A stretch of DNA of 64,000 bases from positions 1,180,093 to 1,244,092 of the forward strand of contig JADWQD010000009.1 of NCBI GenBank assembly GCA_016110215.1, given 5' to 3'. Origin of the DNA: Capronia americana. Taxonomy: Eukaryota > Ascomycota > Eurotiomycetes > Chaetothyriales > Herpotrichiellaceae. Under the pieces are notes generated by a model, which had not been told where the DNA came from, did no database searches, and worked only from the letters and a program-made list of their open reading frames with translations. This document shows positions 31,454-41,035 of the stretch, in pieces. The position numbers were made by a program, and so were the translations under genes. How positions within the stretch are numbered: position 1 is the first letter of the stretch; every line of letters starts with the position of its first letter.

Positions 31454-32719
31454 ATGCCTCCCGCCTCCAGAGGCTCAATACTCAGCGCATTCCGTAATGC
31501 CTACCGGACACGTCGATCGCGGCCACAAAACGGCCAGCCACGCTTCGTCGGTAGGCTTCCCCCCAAACCTATGCTTCCACCAGCAAGCGCAATCAAGACG
31601 GCGGTAGCACAGAATGTCAAGGGTCAGCAAGCTCCGAACGTCCAGACCGAGCAGCAGGTGAAGAAAGGTTGGAGCAATATACTCTTTTCGCAGAGCTCTC
31701 CCGCTGCCGCTGTCGCTGGCCGCCGACTCGCCCAAAGCCTACATCCGCCCTCCTGGCTGCGACGCTGGATATGGCGCCTCTTCTTCCTCGGCCCGCCCAT
31801 TGCGGTCATCTACATGTCCTTCCCCTGGACGATCATGCGCGTCCACGGCGTCTCCATGGCCCCCTTCTTCAACCCTAACTCGTCGCCAGATCTGCCCTCC
31901 GCGCCACCGGACCTGATCCTTGTCCAAACGGTGCACAGTCTCGGCGAGGTGTCTCCTCTGTTCCGTATGCCCAAGTTCAAACTCCAGCGCGGCCAGGTGG
32001 TCGTATACTACACGCCCCACGACCCCAACACGATTGCCGTGAAGAGAGTAGTCGGCCTGCCGGGGGACAAGGTGACCCCTCTGCCGGGATACAGCGGCGG
32101 GGACGACTCCCCGGTGATCGTCCCATACAACCACATCTGGGTGGAAGGGGACGCCAACAGCCGCGACAAGTCCATCGACTCGAATCACTTCGGCCCGATC
32201 AGCCAAAACTTGGTGTGCGGATTCGTGCTCGCCGTGTATGTACCCGGGCTGAATTGGCCGGTCTGGCTGGACCGCGGGGCCGCTGATACCCTTGCGACAA
32301 AGGCCGGGAGGGTGGAGATGGATGTTGTCGGAAGCGCGAGGCTCGATCCCGACGAACAAGCGATGCGGAGTGAGGATCCGTTCAGGAGCGGGGCTGCGGC
32401 ATTGGAATTGGCCATGATCAGGAGAAACAGGGAGCTGATGCCGGCCAAGTTGCGCGCCAGGGGCATGCTCGAGAGGTATAGGAGGATGCATGCGCTGGCG
32501 GAGGCAGAAGTCGAGAAGGCGGATGCAAGCACGAGAAGCGTGGCTGAAGGACTGCTTGAGGAGTTGGAGATTGCTTTCGAGAGCGTTGGGCTCAATAAGG
32601 ATGGGGGTCGAGTAGCCCCCGTCGTCAAACCGCGGTGGCAGACCGACGAGGAAGGAGAAAGCACTGCGGACAAGGAAAGGAGGCTCCAGGAATACCTCCT
32701 GCGACAGCGTACTGCATAG
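31454..32719 (+). CDS. imp2: Mitochondrial inner membrane peptidase, Imp2-type catalytic subunit (421 aa)
   Basis: Signal-peptidase-I-like serine/lysine protease of the mitochondrial inner membrane that removes intermembrane-space sorting signals. Single exon. The N-terminal 100 residues are basic and Ala/Gln/Pro-rich (presequence-like), followed by a membrane segment at about 106-123 (IWRLFFLGPPIAVIYMSF). Box B: VHGVSMAPFFN with catalytic Ser-134. Box D: TIAVKRVVGLPGDKV with Lys-197. Box E: HIWVEGDANSRDKSIDSNHFGPI, which is family-typical. Everything after about residue 250 (LDRGAADTLA onward) is an extra 170-residue, charged, helix-prone tail with no known domain; yeast Imp2 lacks it. Upstream lies the octamer-rich region. 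Confidence 0.93.
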   Translation: MPPASRGSILSAFRNAYRTRRSRPQNGQPRFVGRLPPKPMLPPASAIKTAVAQNVKGQQAPNVQTEQQVKKGWSNILFSQSSPAAAVAGRRLAQSLHPPSWLRRWIWRLFFLGPPIAVIYMSFPWTIMRVHGVSMAPFFNPNSSPDLPSAPPDLILVQTVHSLGEVSPLFRMPKFKLQRGQVVVYYTPHDPNTIAVKRVVGLPGDKVTPLPGYSGGDDSPVIVPYNHIWVEGDANSRDKSIDSNHFGPISQNLVCGFVLAVYVPGLNWPVWLDRGAADTLATKAGRVEMDVVGSARLDPDEQAMRSEDPFRSGAAALELAMIRRNRELMPAKLRARGMLERYRRMHALAEAEVEKADASTRSVAEGLLEELEIAFESVGLNKDGGRVAPVVKPRWQTDEEGESTADKERRLQEYLLRQRTA

Positions 32720-33009
32720 CCATTTAATTTAGGGTAGACGTCTGATCTAAGAGTGTGACTACCTAAGTTGTCCTTGGAGTGGCGGACGTCAATGCACCTT
32801 TGCAAGAACAAGATTCAAGGATAGGCTTCGTGTATGATTGTTTCGTTACTGCTTATAAAATGCCTGGACCAGTAATCAACCTCCGGATTGCCGCTTTCTC
32901 ACCGGAGGGTAGTTTCAACTCCTGCTCGGCCAGACGAAGGTACCGATTGCGCACGCTCATACGGAGACTCAACGACCTCTGCACCGGCGCTCGTAGGCCG
33001 CCAGCGAGC

Positions 33010-33663
33010 CTACCATTTAGCCTCCTTGGTGGCCAGGAATGCTTTCAGAATAGCAACACGCTTCTCCAACGCCGCCACCCACCGTTCCAACTCTTGCCGT
33101 GTTGTCTCCGGATCAGTGCCTTCCCCACTCAGCCTGGCGTAGAAATCCTTCCTGTACGGCGTAGCACTCATGGCCGCGCTGAAGATTGGCTTGATGAGAA
33201 GCCCGTGGTGAGGCGCCAATGTGTTCTTGTAGCTGGCACGAAAGCCATCCGCTAGCTCCTTGGTTGGCTTCTGTTCGGTGGGCTTGACCGAGGCGTTGGT
33301 GGTGAGATCTGACCTCAGTGCCTGTGCGGTGAAGTCCAACCCACGGGTCAACCACAGTAGTCCTTCTGTGGCTTTGTGTGTTTTCGAGGCCAGTTCCGTC
33401 TTGACCAGTTGTTGGACCGTGGTCGAGCCCGCCGGGGCGGCTTTCTGTCTTTCTCGCAGTTTGTTGACGTTGCCTAGCATGTCGTTCTTGACCGGGGTGA
33501 AGGCCACTGAGCCCAGGAGGTCGAAGAGCGTGGTCGTGGCTTCTGAGGCGTCGAGGAACTCGGTGGTCGAGATGCCGTCGTCGGCGCCGGTGGGGACGTC
33601 TTCGAAGTGCACTTTGTGCGTGTCGAACCAGGTCTTGCCTGCAGGGATCTTCGCGGCCGACAT
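33010..33663 (-). CDS. het-c2: Glycolipid transfer protein, HET-C2 type (217 aa)
   Basis: All-helical GLTP fold that moves glycosphingolipids between membranes; the Podospora orthologue het-c controls vegetative incompatibility with NLR partners het-d and het-e. Start at 33663 (MSAAKIPAGKTWF) gives the family's usual length; the frame stays open to 33969 but the extra part covers simple repeats and is probably 5' UTR. Sugar-headgroup residues by family alignment: Asp-61, Asn-65 and Lys-68 in FTPVKNDMLGNVNKL, Trp-104 in GLLWLTRGLDF, and His-152/153 in LAPHHGLLIKPIF. Single exon. Whether it has an incompatibility role in this organism cannot be read from the sequence. Confidence 0.93.
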   Translation of the reverse strand: MSAAKIPAGKTWFDTHKVHFEDVPTGADDGISTTEFLDASEATTTLFDLLGSVAFTPVKNDMLGNVNKLRERQKAAPAGSTTVQQLVKTELASKTHKATEGLLWLTRGLDFTAQALRSDLTTNASVKPTEQKPTKELADGFRASYKNTLAPHHGLLIKPIFSAAMSATPYRKDFYARLSGEGTDPETTRQELERWVAALEKRVAILKAFLATKEAKW

Positions 33664-34075
33664 GCTTTCGGTTGTGGGTTTCGTGCTAGTTGAGGGTGTG
33701 CAGAAGAAAGATCGAGCAATATGAAAGTGGTCGTAAGTTTCAAGGGGGAGGTGAATGTGTGTCCAAGTGAACAGATCGTCGAGGGGTAAACAAGATGCCA
33801 TCGCATTGACCGCTCCGCCAATGCAGTTCCGCGGTTGGTGGCTGCAAACACTGCAAACACTGCAAACATTCTTTAAGACGTTGACGTCATCGCTTCCAGA
33901 GCGCTGGCTGCTGGCTGCTGGACGCGCATCATGAACAAGCTTCCAGGCGGCGGGCATGGAGGCCAGCAAGGCACGAGTTGTTCCTTCTGTGCAGGCTTGA
34001 GAAGCCTAGTCACCAACTATACAAGATGAGTCTATATACACTACGGCTATGACTCTGCATATACTGCTGTGAACC
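33664..34075. promoter_or_regulatory. Divergent promoter region, HET-C2 and Spo71-like genes
   Basis: 412 bp between outward-facing genes. It holds three perfect copies of the 9-mer CTGCAAACA (33842-33868), a CTGGCTG repeat around 33903-33920, and TATATAC near 34032, 44 bp upstream of the Spo71-like ATG. Confidence 0.6.
33842..33868. repeat. Tandem 9-bp repeat, three copies
   Basis: CTGCAAACA repeated three times without change, in the HET-C2 leader or promoter. Confidence 0.9.
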
Positions 34076-37000
34076 ATGTCCACTTCGCGTGTGATGCCAA
34101 TCGGCACCACGACGAGTCAACACGACTTCGACGCCCTCGACCCAGACTCATACACAGCCCATCGTTTGAAGCATGCCTCCGCCGAGCACCTGCACCTCAC
34201 GTCTCGTCGCTTCTTCATCGGCCCGATCCCGGAAGGATGGCTCAACAGTCATAGGAAGTCATGGTACAGACGAAGAGTCGAGCTGAGCACGTATTCCTCG
34301 AGAAGACAGAGCTTTCATGCTACGACCGACCAAGGCCCCCACCATAGGACGTTGACGGGTCTCGATGGTCCGTCTAGTGCTGCTCGCATGAGCTTCAGCT
34401 TTCCTCAACCTGAAGACGTCTACGATGCCTCTTCGAGTGCTGGCGAGGCCACCGACATCGAAGAGCGAGGAGAACAAGGAGAACAAGAATATGAAGAGGA
34501 GCAAGACGAGCCAGTTGAGCCTACAGAAATTGAACCTGTGGCTACAGCAGACCTACCTCGCATTCTGGGAATCGAGGAGGGAGAGAATGCCCAAGGTCAA
34601 AGGACTCCCAAGTCAATACCTGTTCCGCGAGACAAAGGCCTGAGCGGGACTAACGCCTTATTGAGACCGGGTCCAAGTAAAGGAGGAACTGCCAGGTCTG
34701 CGGAAGCCGAGTCCTACAGGACTGCTCAAGAGGATCCATTCTCCGATTCCAAGGCTACTACACCAGTACTCAAGCCACAACGGTCGGAACACGACGAAGA
34801 TGACCAGGATGGCGAGGCTGATCATGGCCCCACTAGGGTCTCGTTGCAGCCGTCGACACTGACTCAGGACACTGCCGACACAACGAGGCCTTTGCTATCC
34901 GTGAAAGGCCCCAGCACCGCTGCCAAATCACTCCAGCACCATGAACCGACTCCTATGGATAACGACCAAAACTATCGACTAGTGCGTAGTCATACCGGTG
35001 TCAGGTTCAAGGTCTCCGAAGGAGTCCACAAGGGTCAGCACAAGATGGTAAACAGAGCGATCCGTGCCCAGGACCGTGTGGCGAACAGAAGACTCAGGCG
35101 AAGTACCCTTCGCGAGGGGACGATTTTCAAGATGGAAAGAATGCTTGTCAGAGTCGACACGACCCTGCAACAAGTCCCGGATGACTTTGACGAGAATGAG
35201 AGTCTCAAGATCGAGACAAGGATGCTCGACAAGTGGCGAGAATTCATGGTAGTGGCCAGAAAGAGCAAGAAGCAAGATGTCGACGACTTCCGCCTGCAAA
35301 TCTACAAGACGCGTGTGATCCCCGAAATCGATGATGAGAAGACGAAGAAGAAGCCCACTCACGAAATCAGGCTCGATCCCAAGACGGCAAGAGTCAACTT
35401 ATATTCCGCCCTGGACAAAACAGTGGTTATCTGGCACCCCTACAAAAAGGGCACCCGCATTATCCTGATGCGGCCAATTTCAATGGCCCACTCCGTCGAG
35501 TGGTATACTTTCCTCAGAGATGCCCTTGGCTTGGAGAGGCCCGCAACATTGCAGGTCAATGTCCCAGACCTGGACCTGACGCTCATGCTGGAGAGGCCGT
35601 TCGAAGGACTGGAGGCGGCTGGTCTGGAAGCCGCAGACGAAGAGACCGCCCTTGCTCGGACAGTCGCTGCAGAGAAAGCCATTTCCAGCAGGATCATCTC
35701 TCGATGTCTCGAAATGCTTGAACGCGATCCCGAGTGGTCCGATGTTCTGAGAGTCTGGCGCGATGCTGCAAAGATGGGTCTCGCATGGAAGAGATATGAC
35801 AGACTTGAATGGGTCTATGGTGCCAACGAGCAGAAGATGTATGGCACGATGGCGATGACCCAATCTCACACCCTGGAACTGCGACCGAAACAACACTATC
35901 CTACGACCACGTATGGCAGGAAAGGTGTGTCGCACGACGAACCTGCACCCATTGAAGGGTTCCTGATTCGCCTTACCTCTCAAAAAGGTGTCCACGCAAG
36001 AATGGGAAAGGCATTCTTCAAGCGATTGTACTTCTCAACGCACAATCAGTTCTTAGTGTTCAATCGACCAGCAAAGGCCACTCCGCCGCACCCGCCACGA
36101 CTTGCTACGATCGGCGGGGATAACGTTCCATCGGCCCACGAGATCGTGGAAAAGACACCGCTGCTGTATGAGATTGAACCTTACAAGTTGCAGGATGGCG
36201 AGATCTCGTGGCTGTCGTCTGGTAACCAGGCCTCTTTACGACAGCATGATCGGAACGCTGTTGAGGAAGCTCGGCGGAACGTAGCGAATATATCGGACTC
36301 TGACGGATATGTCAACATGTGCAACATCCAGAAGGTTCGCACCATCAAATGGGGTGCTACTCCTATTGATGAATCACTGGATAGCGGCTCGAGCTCCGAC
36401 GTCGACTTCCACCAGGACGTCTCTGACACTAGACGAGAGGATGGTTCCACCAACCAGATTGATGATGACCGTGTTTTCGAGCTTCTCCTGGACAACGGGC
36501 TCGTCATCCGTCTGCAAGCATATTCCAAGCAGACGCGCGACGAGTGGATTCAGCGGCTGAAGAAGTTGGTGAAATATTGGAAGTTGCGCGTGGCTGCGGA
36601 AATGGACACGTACAAATCGGTCCGAAAGGCCAATTTGCAGCAGCTGAATGTCGACGAGGAAATGGAAGCTATTATCGGCCAATTTGCAAAGAAGTGGGAA
36701 GTCAGTCGTAGCGAGGCAAGTCCCGAGCTGTACAACATGTGTGGAATCAGCAGCTGTCGAAGCATTACCATTTCCGGCTCACTGTTCCTGAAAAAGCGCC
36801 GACGGGCGACCTTTCGCAGGTGTCAGGTCATACTTAGCGGCGGCAAACTGCTCATCTTCCAGTCCGCTCTGAGAAAGACCACCGGCGAACAGGTACGGTT
36901 CATCCATCAAGAGAAGCAGCAGGAGGTGGACTTGAAGGACTGCTACGTCTACAGCGGCATCATTGTCGAAGACGACCTGCTGTACCAGAACCGGACTTTC

Positions 37001-37381
37001 GATCCAAACCATCCTGGTCTAGCCAGTCTACCTCGGGTCTACCTCGAAGATGGCTGGACAAGTGCCGATGTCGACTTCATGACCTGTTTTGTCGTCTGGA
37101 TGAACAGGAAGAAAGGCTGGTTCAGGACGTCGGGCACGGACGACGCTCCCAGCAACGCGACCGGCTCTGGAACTGACAACGGAAAGTCAGGCGGCCGAAC
37201 CAGAGCTCGGCTCAAGAGAGTAGGGCAACTTGGCGTCCCTGGCAGAGGCATGGTCTTCAAGTGCCGCAGTCGTGCAGAGCGGGATCACTGGGTCTTGAGC
37301 GTAGCGAGTGAGATTGAGAGGGTCGTTGAGCAAGAGGCCGAGATGTCGGGCGACGAGAGGGAATTCCGGTTTGACAGGTGA
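34076..37381 (+). CDS. Spo71/Mug56-like large PH-domain protein (1101 aa)
   Basis: Single exon, ATG at 34076. The N-terminal signature RRFFIGPIPEGWLNSHRKSWYRRRVEL is typical of the Spo71/Mug56 family, which in yeasts helps build the forespore (prospore) membrane. An acidic low-complexity stretch follows (about 115-160), then a central conserved block with RLVRSHTGVRFKVSEGVHKGQ, RLRRSTLREGTIFKMERMLVR, WREFMVVARKS and EIRLDPKTARVNLYSALDKT (PH-like). Further C-terminal PH-like segments include PIEGFLIRLTSQKG and RVFELLLDNGLVIRLQAYSK, and finally ITISGSLFLKKRRRATFRRC ending with a RAERDHWVLSVASEIERV helix. In filamentous fungi the role is unproven; phosphoinositide binding and a sexual-spore function are inferred. 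Confidence 0.85.
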   Translation: MSTSRVMPIGTTTSQHDFDALDPDSYTAHRLKHASAEHLHLTSRRFFIGPIPEGWLNSHRKSWYRRRVELSTYSSRRQSFHATTDQGPHHRTLTGLDGPSSAARMSFSFPQPEDVYDASSSAGEATDIEERGEQGEQEYEEEQDEPVEPTEIEPVATADLPRILGIEEGENAQGQRTPKSIPVPRDKGLSGTNALLRPGPSKGGTARSAEAESYRTAQEDPFSDSKATTPVLKPQRSEHDEDDQDGEADHGPTRVSLQPSTLTQDTADTTRPLLSVKGPSTAAKSLQHHEPTPMDNDQNYRLVRSHTGVRFKVSEGVHKGQHKMVNRAIRAQDRVANRRLRRSTLREGTIFKMERMLVRVDTTLQQVPDDFDENESLKIETRMLDKWREFMVVARKSKKQDVDDFRLQIYKTRVIPEIDDEKTKKKPTHEIRLDPKTARVNLYSALDKTVVIWHPYKKGTRIILMRPISMAHSVEWYTFLRDALGLERPATLQVNVPDLDLTLMLERPFEGLEAAGLEAADEETALARTVAAEKAISSRIISRCLEMLERDPEWSDVLRVWRDAAKMGLAWKRYDRLEWVYGANEQKMYGTMAMTQSHTLELRPKQHYPTTTYGRKGVSHDEPAPIEGFLIRLTSQKGVHARMGKAFFKRLYFSTHNQFLVFNRPAKATPPHPPRLATIGGDNVPSAHEIVEKTPLLYEIEPYKLQDGEISWLSSGNQASLRQHDRNAVEEARRNVANISDSDGYVNMCNIQKVRTIKWGATPIDESLDSGSSSDVDFHQDVSDTRREDGSTNQIDDDRVFELLLDNGLVIRLQAYSKQTRDEWIQRLKKLVKYWKLRVAAEMDTYKSVRKANLQQLNVDEEMEAIIGQFAKKWEVSRSEASPELYNMCGISSCRSITISGSLFLKKRRRATFRRCQVILSGGKLLIFQSALRKTTGEQVRFIHQEKQQEVDLKDCYVYSGIIVEDDLLYQNRTFDPNHPGLASLPRVYLEDGWTSADVDFMTCFVVWMNRKKGWFRTSGTDDAPSNATGSGTDNGKSGGRTRARLKRVGQLGVPGRGMVFKCRSRAERDHWVLSVASEIERVVEQEAEMSGDEREFRFDR

Positions 37382-38074
37382 AGAAGCCGTCTTTCAGGAC
37401 GCCTGGAAAAGGATGTGCCTCTGTATATCACAGCGAGGGACAACGTTGAAGAGTAACATATTAATACCATGCATGCATATCGTTCGAGCGTTGTGTGTCC
37501 TTGTACGTTTAAGATCCCGCCATCTCAGAATTGTAAAGTGTAGATTAGATGGAAATCGAGATACTCGTACGTGCAAGACATACAGTACCAGGACAGCAGC
37601 ACACACAGGCTGCATCGTGGGTGGGTGGGTGTCTTGCTGCGCGTGCGGTTTCGATGTGGATTGACGGGAGAGCACGAGACAGACGGTAGAATAGTAGCAA
37701 GGGTACTTACAATACACTGAAGGCGAGAAGGCGAGCGATATTGCTGCGGGCTGACTGGCTGTGTTGAAATCTGCATGGAAGAACAGGGAAAGGATAGACT
37801 CTCTGGCTAAGCACACTTTTATTCTTCCCCGAGCTACATGCCCACATGCGTATTCGCTCCTGCTTTGAGCATTTTGTCGAGCTATCCTACCGACCGACCG
37901 ACTGAGTGACTAAAGGACATATGATAGAATCGTACTCAAAAGTATCTTCGCACCCTATCCTGGAAAGTTGATAGGGCCAACCGAATGCCTTCCTCAACAC
38001 CAACCTGCCATGCTGCCATGCTGCTGTTCATGGATCGGTGCAGTTCCCGAGTTCCCACAGCGAAAATCCCTCTC
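37382..38074. other. Intergenic between convergent genes, 693 bp
   Basis: 3' flanks of the Spo71-like and VIT/VWA genes. One TACTCGTA octamer at 37562. No gene supported. Confidence 0.6.
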
Positions 38075-41035
38075 CTAGAAGACCTTACCGGCCTGCTTGA
38101 CAGCTTCGTCGGCTTTGCCACCACCACATTCCGCCGAGAGCCAGCCCATGGCCTTTTCGACCACCATTTCCCAGACATCCTCCTCGGCTGGAGCTTTGAT
38201 TTTCAGCCAGGCAATCGCCAGGGCGGTGGCTCTGTGCGTCTTGTTCCCCACTGCTGAGTCGATGCCCACATCTAAGCTGGTGAACTGGTCGGCACTCACA
38301 CCGACGAGCTCGAGAAGTCTCTCCGAGACTTGCCATGAGCCGTCGAACTCCTGCAGGTCGATGATCTTGTGCATTTTCTCCGTGTCAGTCAAGGAACGGA
38401 CGGCATACTCGTCCCGATCCTTGCCGACTTCGTCATCGTTTTCCTGTTCGCGAGACGGGTTACTGCTGCCAAAGAAGGACCCGCGTCCGGACAATCGGCG
38501 TGCGACGAAACTTGTCTTCTTCTTTTTTGACGCTGGAGCTGCAGCTGCAGGGGCAGAGAAAGTTGGAGAGGCACTCCTGCTGCTCAGTGAACTTCCAAAG
38601 AGGGATTGACTCCCCAGAGCCATCGCCGGGGGCGGTGGTTGTCCTTGCATCGGACTCATCAGCTTGCGATTTCTGTTTTCCTGGTTGAGCGTCATGAGTC
38701 CAGACTGATACTGTGCAAGCTGAGCCGCTGGAGCTGGTCCCAGTGGGCCACTGGGAAATGGCGCTGCTGTTTGAGACATTTGCATTGCCATGGGTGCTGC
38801 AGGCGGTACCCTAGGCATGGGCGATGGATAGCCGTATGCCCCTCCAAAGCCAGAGACAGCACTTCCAGAAGTAGGCTGGGCGGGCACAGAGGCAGAGAAC
38901 AACATCATTCCTGAAGGCTGTTTCGAACTAATACGTCGTCTCTGCATGACTTCCACAGCAGGTGGGCTGTTGGTAACCTCATGCTCTTGTTGACGGTCCT
39001 TGTCGACGGCGATGAATGAGCACCATTGCCCTCCCACTTGAAAGAGAACGCCCAACCGAACTGCCTCACGCTCAACGACCAGGTCCCACTTTCCTTCGTG
39101 AGAAGTCTTGTAGAGTTCGCCGTTGCCATCGCGTGCCTCGGTAATCCATCCGCGGCCTTGTTCGAGTTCGTGTACAGCTTTCTTCGCCGCAAGTTGATGT
39201 AGTGTCTCGCCAATGCCGATGTCTTGGATAGGGATCTCGAGCTCGAGAGGGCCATGTTGACTGGTGGCACGGAGAGTGACAGACTTAGGAGTCTTTCTAG
39301 GTGCCTCAGGACCTAGCAGGAGGTAGACAGTGGTACGGTTGAAAGGGTACAGCGGTGGAATCTTGTGGGGTGCTTGAAGGATCTTCGGGGGAGTGACGTC
39401 GATCAAGTTGTCATAACGACCTGCAGGAGGATTGGTCGGCTCCTCTGTGGTGTTGGTGTCGAACAAAGAGATAGGCTTCTTCTGCTCTGGCTTGTTGAGG
39501 TCGGTAGCGACGGATTGGACTGTCAGCGTCTTCGTGCTGGCAGAGTCAATCATTTCAAAGTCGTCATCGCCCGAAGGTGACTCGCCTTGTCCGTATGTGA
39601 CTTCGAGGGTGTAGTCAGTAATGTGAGGCGTAAGTGCTCCTTTCAGCATGCGAACGACGCGTCGGTCCATCTTTTCGTTGTCACCGACGAATTGAGCGAA
39701 GCCGTTACCTGCCCGGGCGATGCCCTCGACGAGGGCAGAAGAAGCTCCATGTCCGATACCCAGAGTAAAGAAGCGAGCATTAGGCGTGTTGTTGATAAAG
39801 GTGAACATCTCTTCTTGGTTCCAGATCTCGCCGTCCGTGAGAAGCATGACCTCAAGAGGCAAGTCGTTGAATCGGTTCGTGACAGTAGCCTTGATAGGAC
39901 GGAGCATCTCCGTGCCTCCGTAGTTTGCCGAAAAGGTATCCAGGTGGCCCAAAGCTTCTTTGAGACTCGACTGATCGTATGTCTTACTCTTCTTGAAGAG
40001 GAACGAATGGTTGGTGCCGAAGGAACAGATATTGAACTTGACCCCGATTGGAAGTGACTTCAGGAAGATCTTCATGGCGGACACGACGAGTTCAATCTTG
40101 CCTGCCATACTGCCACTGCGATCGACGACGAAGACAATTTCTGGAGAAATGTTTGGAAGATTGAACTTTGGCACGAGGGTCGTCATGATAGCGCGCTGGT
40201 TGACGATGCTGGGGTGCGTCTCGAGAAGAGCACGAGGAGTGTCAGTACCCTTGGCCAAGACGACGACCACAAAGTCTTTGTCGAGCTCGGTGGAACCAAG
40301 AGTCAATGTGGCTGAGGCGTGGTTGTTGCTGAATGAGTCTTCGTCCATGGCAGATGTGCGACCCATGGTAACAGCGATTGGGTGACTAGGAGACTGCAGG
40401 CCGCGGATGATGGTTCCATCTTCGAGAGTAACGTCGACACAGATCGAGATGCGGCCCTTCTCGGTGGCGCTGTTCGAGAGGGCGCTTGCAGATTCTGCGG
40501 AGACTGGCCCGTAACGAGGGGCGATGATGGTCGGGATGGTGAACCTTGAGCCATCGGTTTCGGCGTCGTGCTTGAGCTCGCCCAGGTAGACGATCTCGAT
40601 GTGAACTTTCTCCTTCGCGGGGACATTGCCGACCGAGGTGGTGAAGACATCGGAAGCCTCTGGCAACTGTTCCAGCAGACCCGCGGTTTCGCCTCGTGCC
40701 ACGGCTTCCTGATACTCAACTCTAGCCTGCTGCTTCTCCTTCACCTTGCCGACAATCGTTTTGGAGCCTACGGTGCAAGTGAAGCCAACGACACTGACGC
40801 CATCGTAGAGGGGAAAGGTGTACTGAACTTCGTCCAGTTTCTTGCCTTGGTCATTGACAAATGTCTGCTTCAGAGTGGTACGGGACGTGGTAGCGAGGAT
40901 GGTGGTTGAAGAGTTCAGATCGACTTGAGGGAGGTACTGCCGCACAACATATGAGGAGGGGGTGGGTCTAAAGGGAATCCAGCATCCGCAGAGGCGGTTG
41001 AGATCGTGATATTGGCCCGCCATGTGGAGTTGCAT
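38075..41035 (-). CDS. VIT + von Willebrand factor A domain protein (986 aa)
   Basis: Single exon, ATG at 41035 (a second ATG at 41023 is equally possible). An N-terminal VIT domain covers about residues 25-155 (VQYTFPLYDGVSVVGFTCTV, GKVKEKQQARVEYQEAVARG, FTTSVGNVPAKEKVHIEIVY). A VWA domain follows, with a complete MIDAS: DRSGSM, the Thr in ANYGGTEM and the Asp in LLTDGEIW. After a beta-rich region the C-terminal third is Ser/Pro/Ala/Gln-rich, then basic (KKKKTSFVARRLSGRG), and a helical VIT/VWA-associated end (KIIDLQEFDGSWQVSERLLE, ALAIAWLK). Fungal members resemble inter-alpha-trypsin-inhibitor heavy-chain and PARP4-like architectures but carry no secretion signal here. Probably a cytosolic adhesion-type scaffold; function unknown. 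Confidence 0.92.
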   Translation of the reverse strand: MQLHMAGQYHDLNRLCGCWIPFRPTPSSYVVRQYLPQVDLNSSTTILATTSRTTLKQTFVNDQGKKLDEVQYTFPLYDGVSVVGFTCTVGSKTIVGKVKEKQQARVEYQEAVARGETAGLLEQLPEASDVFTTSVGNVPAKEKVHIEIVYLGELKHDAETDGSRFTIPTIIAPRYGPVSAESASALSNSATEKGRISICVDVTLEDGTIIRGLQSPSHPIAVTMGRTSAMDEDSFSNNHASATLTLGSTELDKDFVVVVLAKGTDTPRALLETHPSIVNQRAIMTTLVPKFNLPNISPEIVFVVDRSGSMAGKIELVVSAMKIFLKSLPIGVKFNICSFGTNHSFLFKKSKTYDQSSLKEALGHLDTFSANYGGTEMLRPIKATVTNRFNDLPLEVMLLTDGEIWNQEEMFTFINNTPNARFFTLGIGHGASSALVEGIARAGNGFAQFVGDNEKMDRRVVRMLKGALTPHITDYTLEVTYGQGESPSGDDDFEMIDSASTKTLTVQSVATDLNKPEQKKPISLFDTNTTEEPTNPPAGRYDNLIDVTPPKILQAPHKIPPLYPFNRTTVYLLLGPEAPRKTPKSVTLRATSQHGPLELEIPIQDIGIGETLHQLAAKKAVHELEQGRGWITEARDGNGELYKTSHEGKWDLVVEREAVRLGVLFQVGGQWCSFIAVDKDRQQEHEVTNSPPAVEVMQRRRISSKQPSGMMLFSASVPAQPTSGSAVSGFGGAYGYPSPMPRVPPAAPMAMQMSQTAAPFPSGPLGPAPAAQLAQYQSGLMTLNQENRNRKLMSPMQGQPPPPAMALGSQSLFGSSLSSRSASPTFSAPAAAAPASKKKKTSFVARRLSGRGSFFGSSNPSREQENDDEVGKDRDEYAVRSLTDTEKMHKIIDLQEFDGSWQVSERLLELVGVSADQFTSLDVGIDSAVGNKTHRATALAIAWLKIKAPAEEDVWEMVVEKAMGWLSAECGGGKADEAVKQAGKVF

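Noticed and set aside
31739..32491. 250-codon minus-strand frame rich in His, Arg and Asp
   Set aside because: Antisense shadow of the IMP2 gene, no domain.
33664..33969. N-terminal extension of the GLTP gene
   Set aside because: Encodes simple-repeat Cys-Ser-Val sequence; family length and alignment favour the ATG at 33663.
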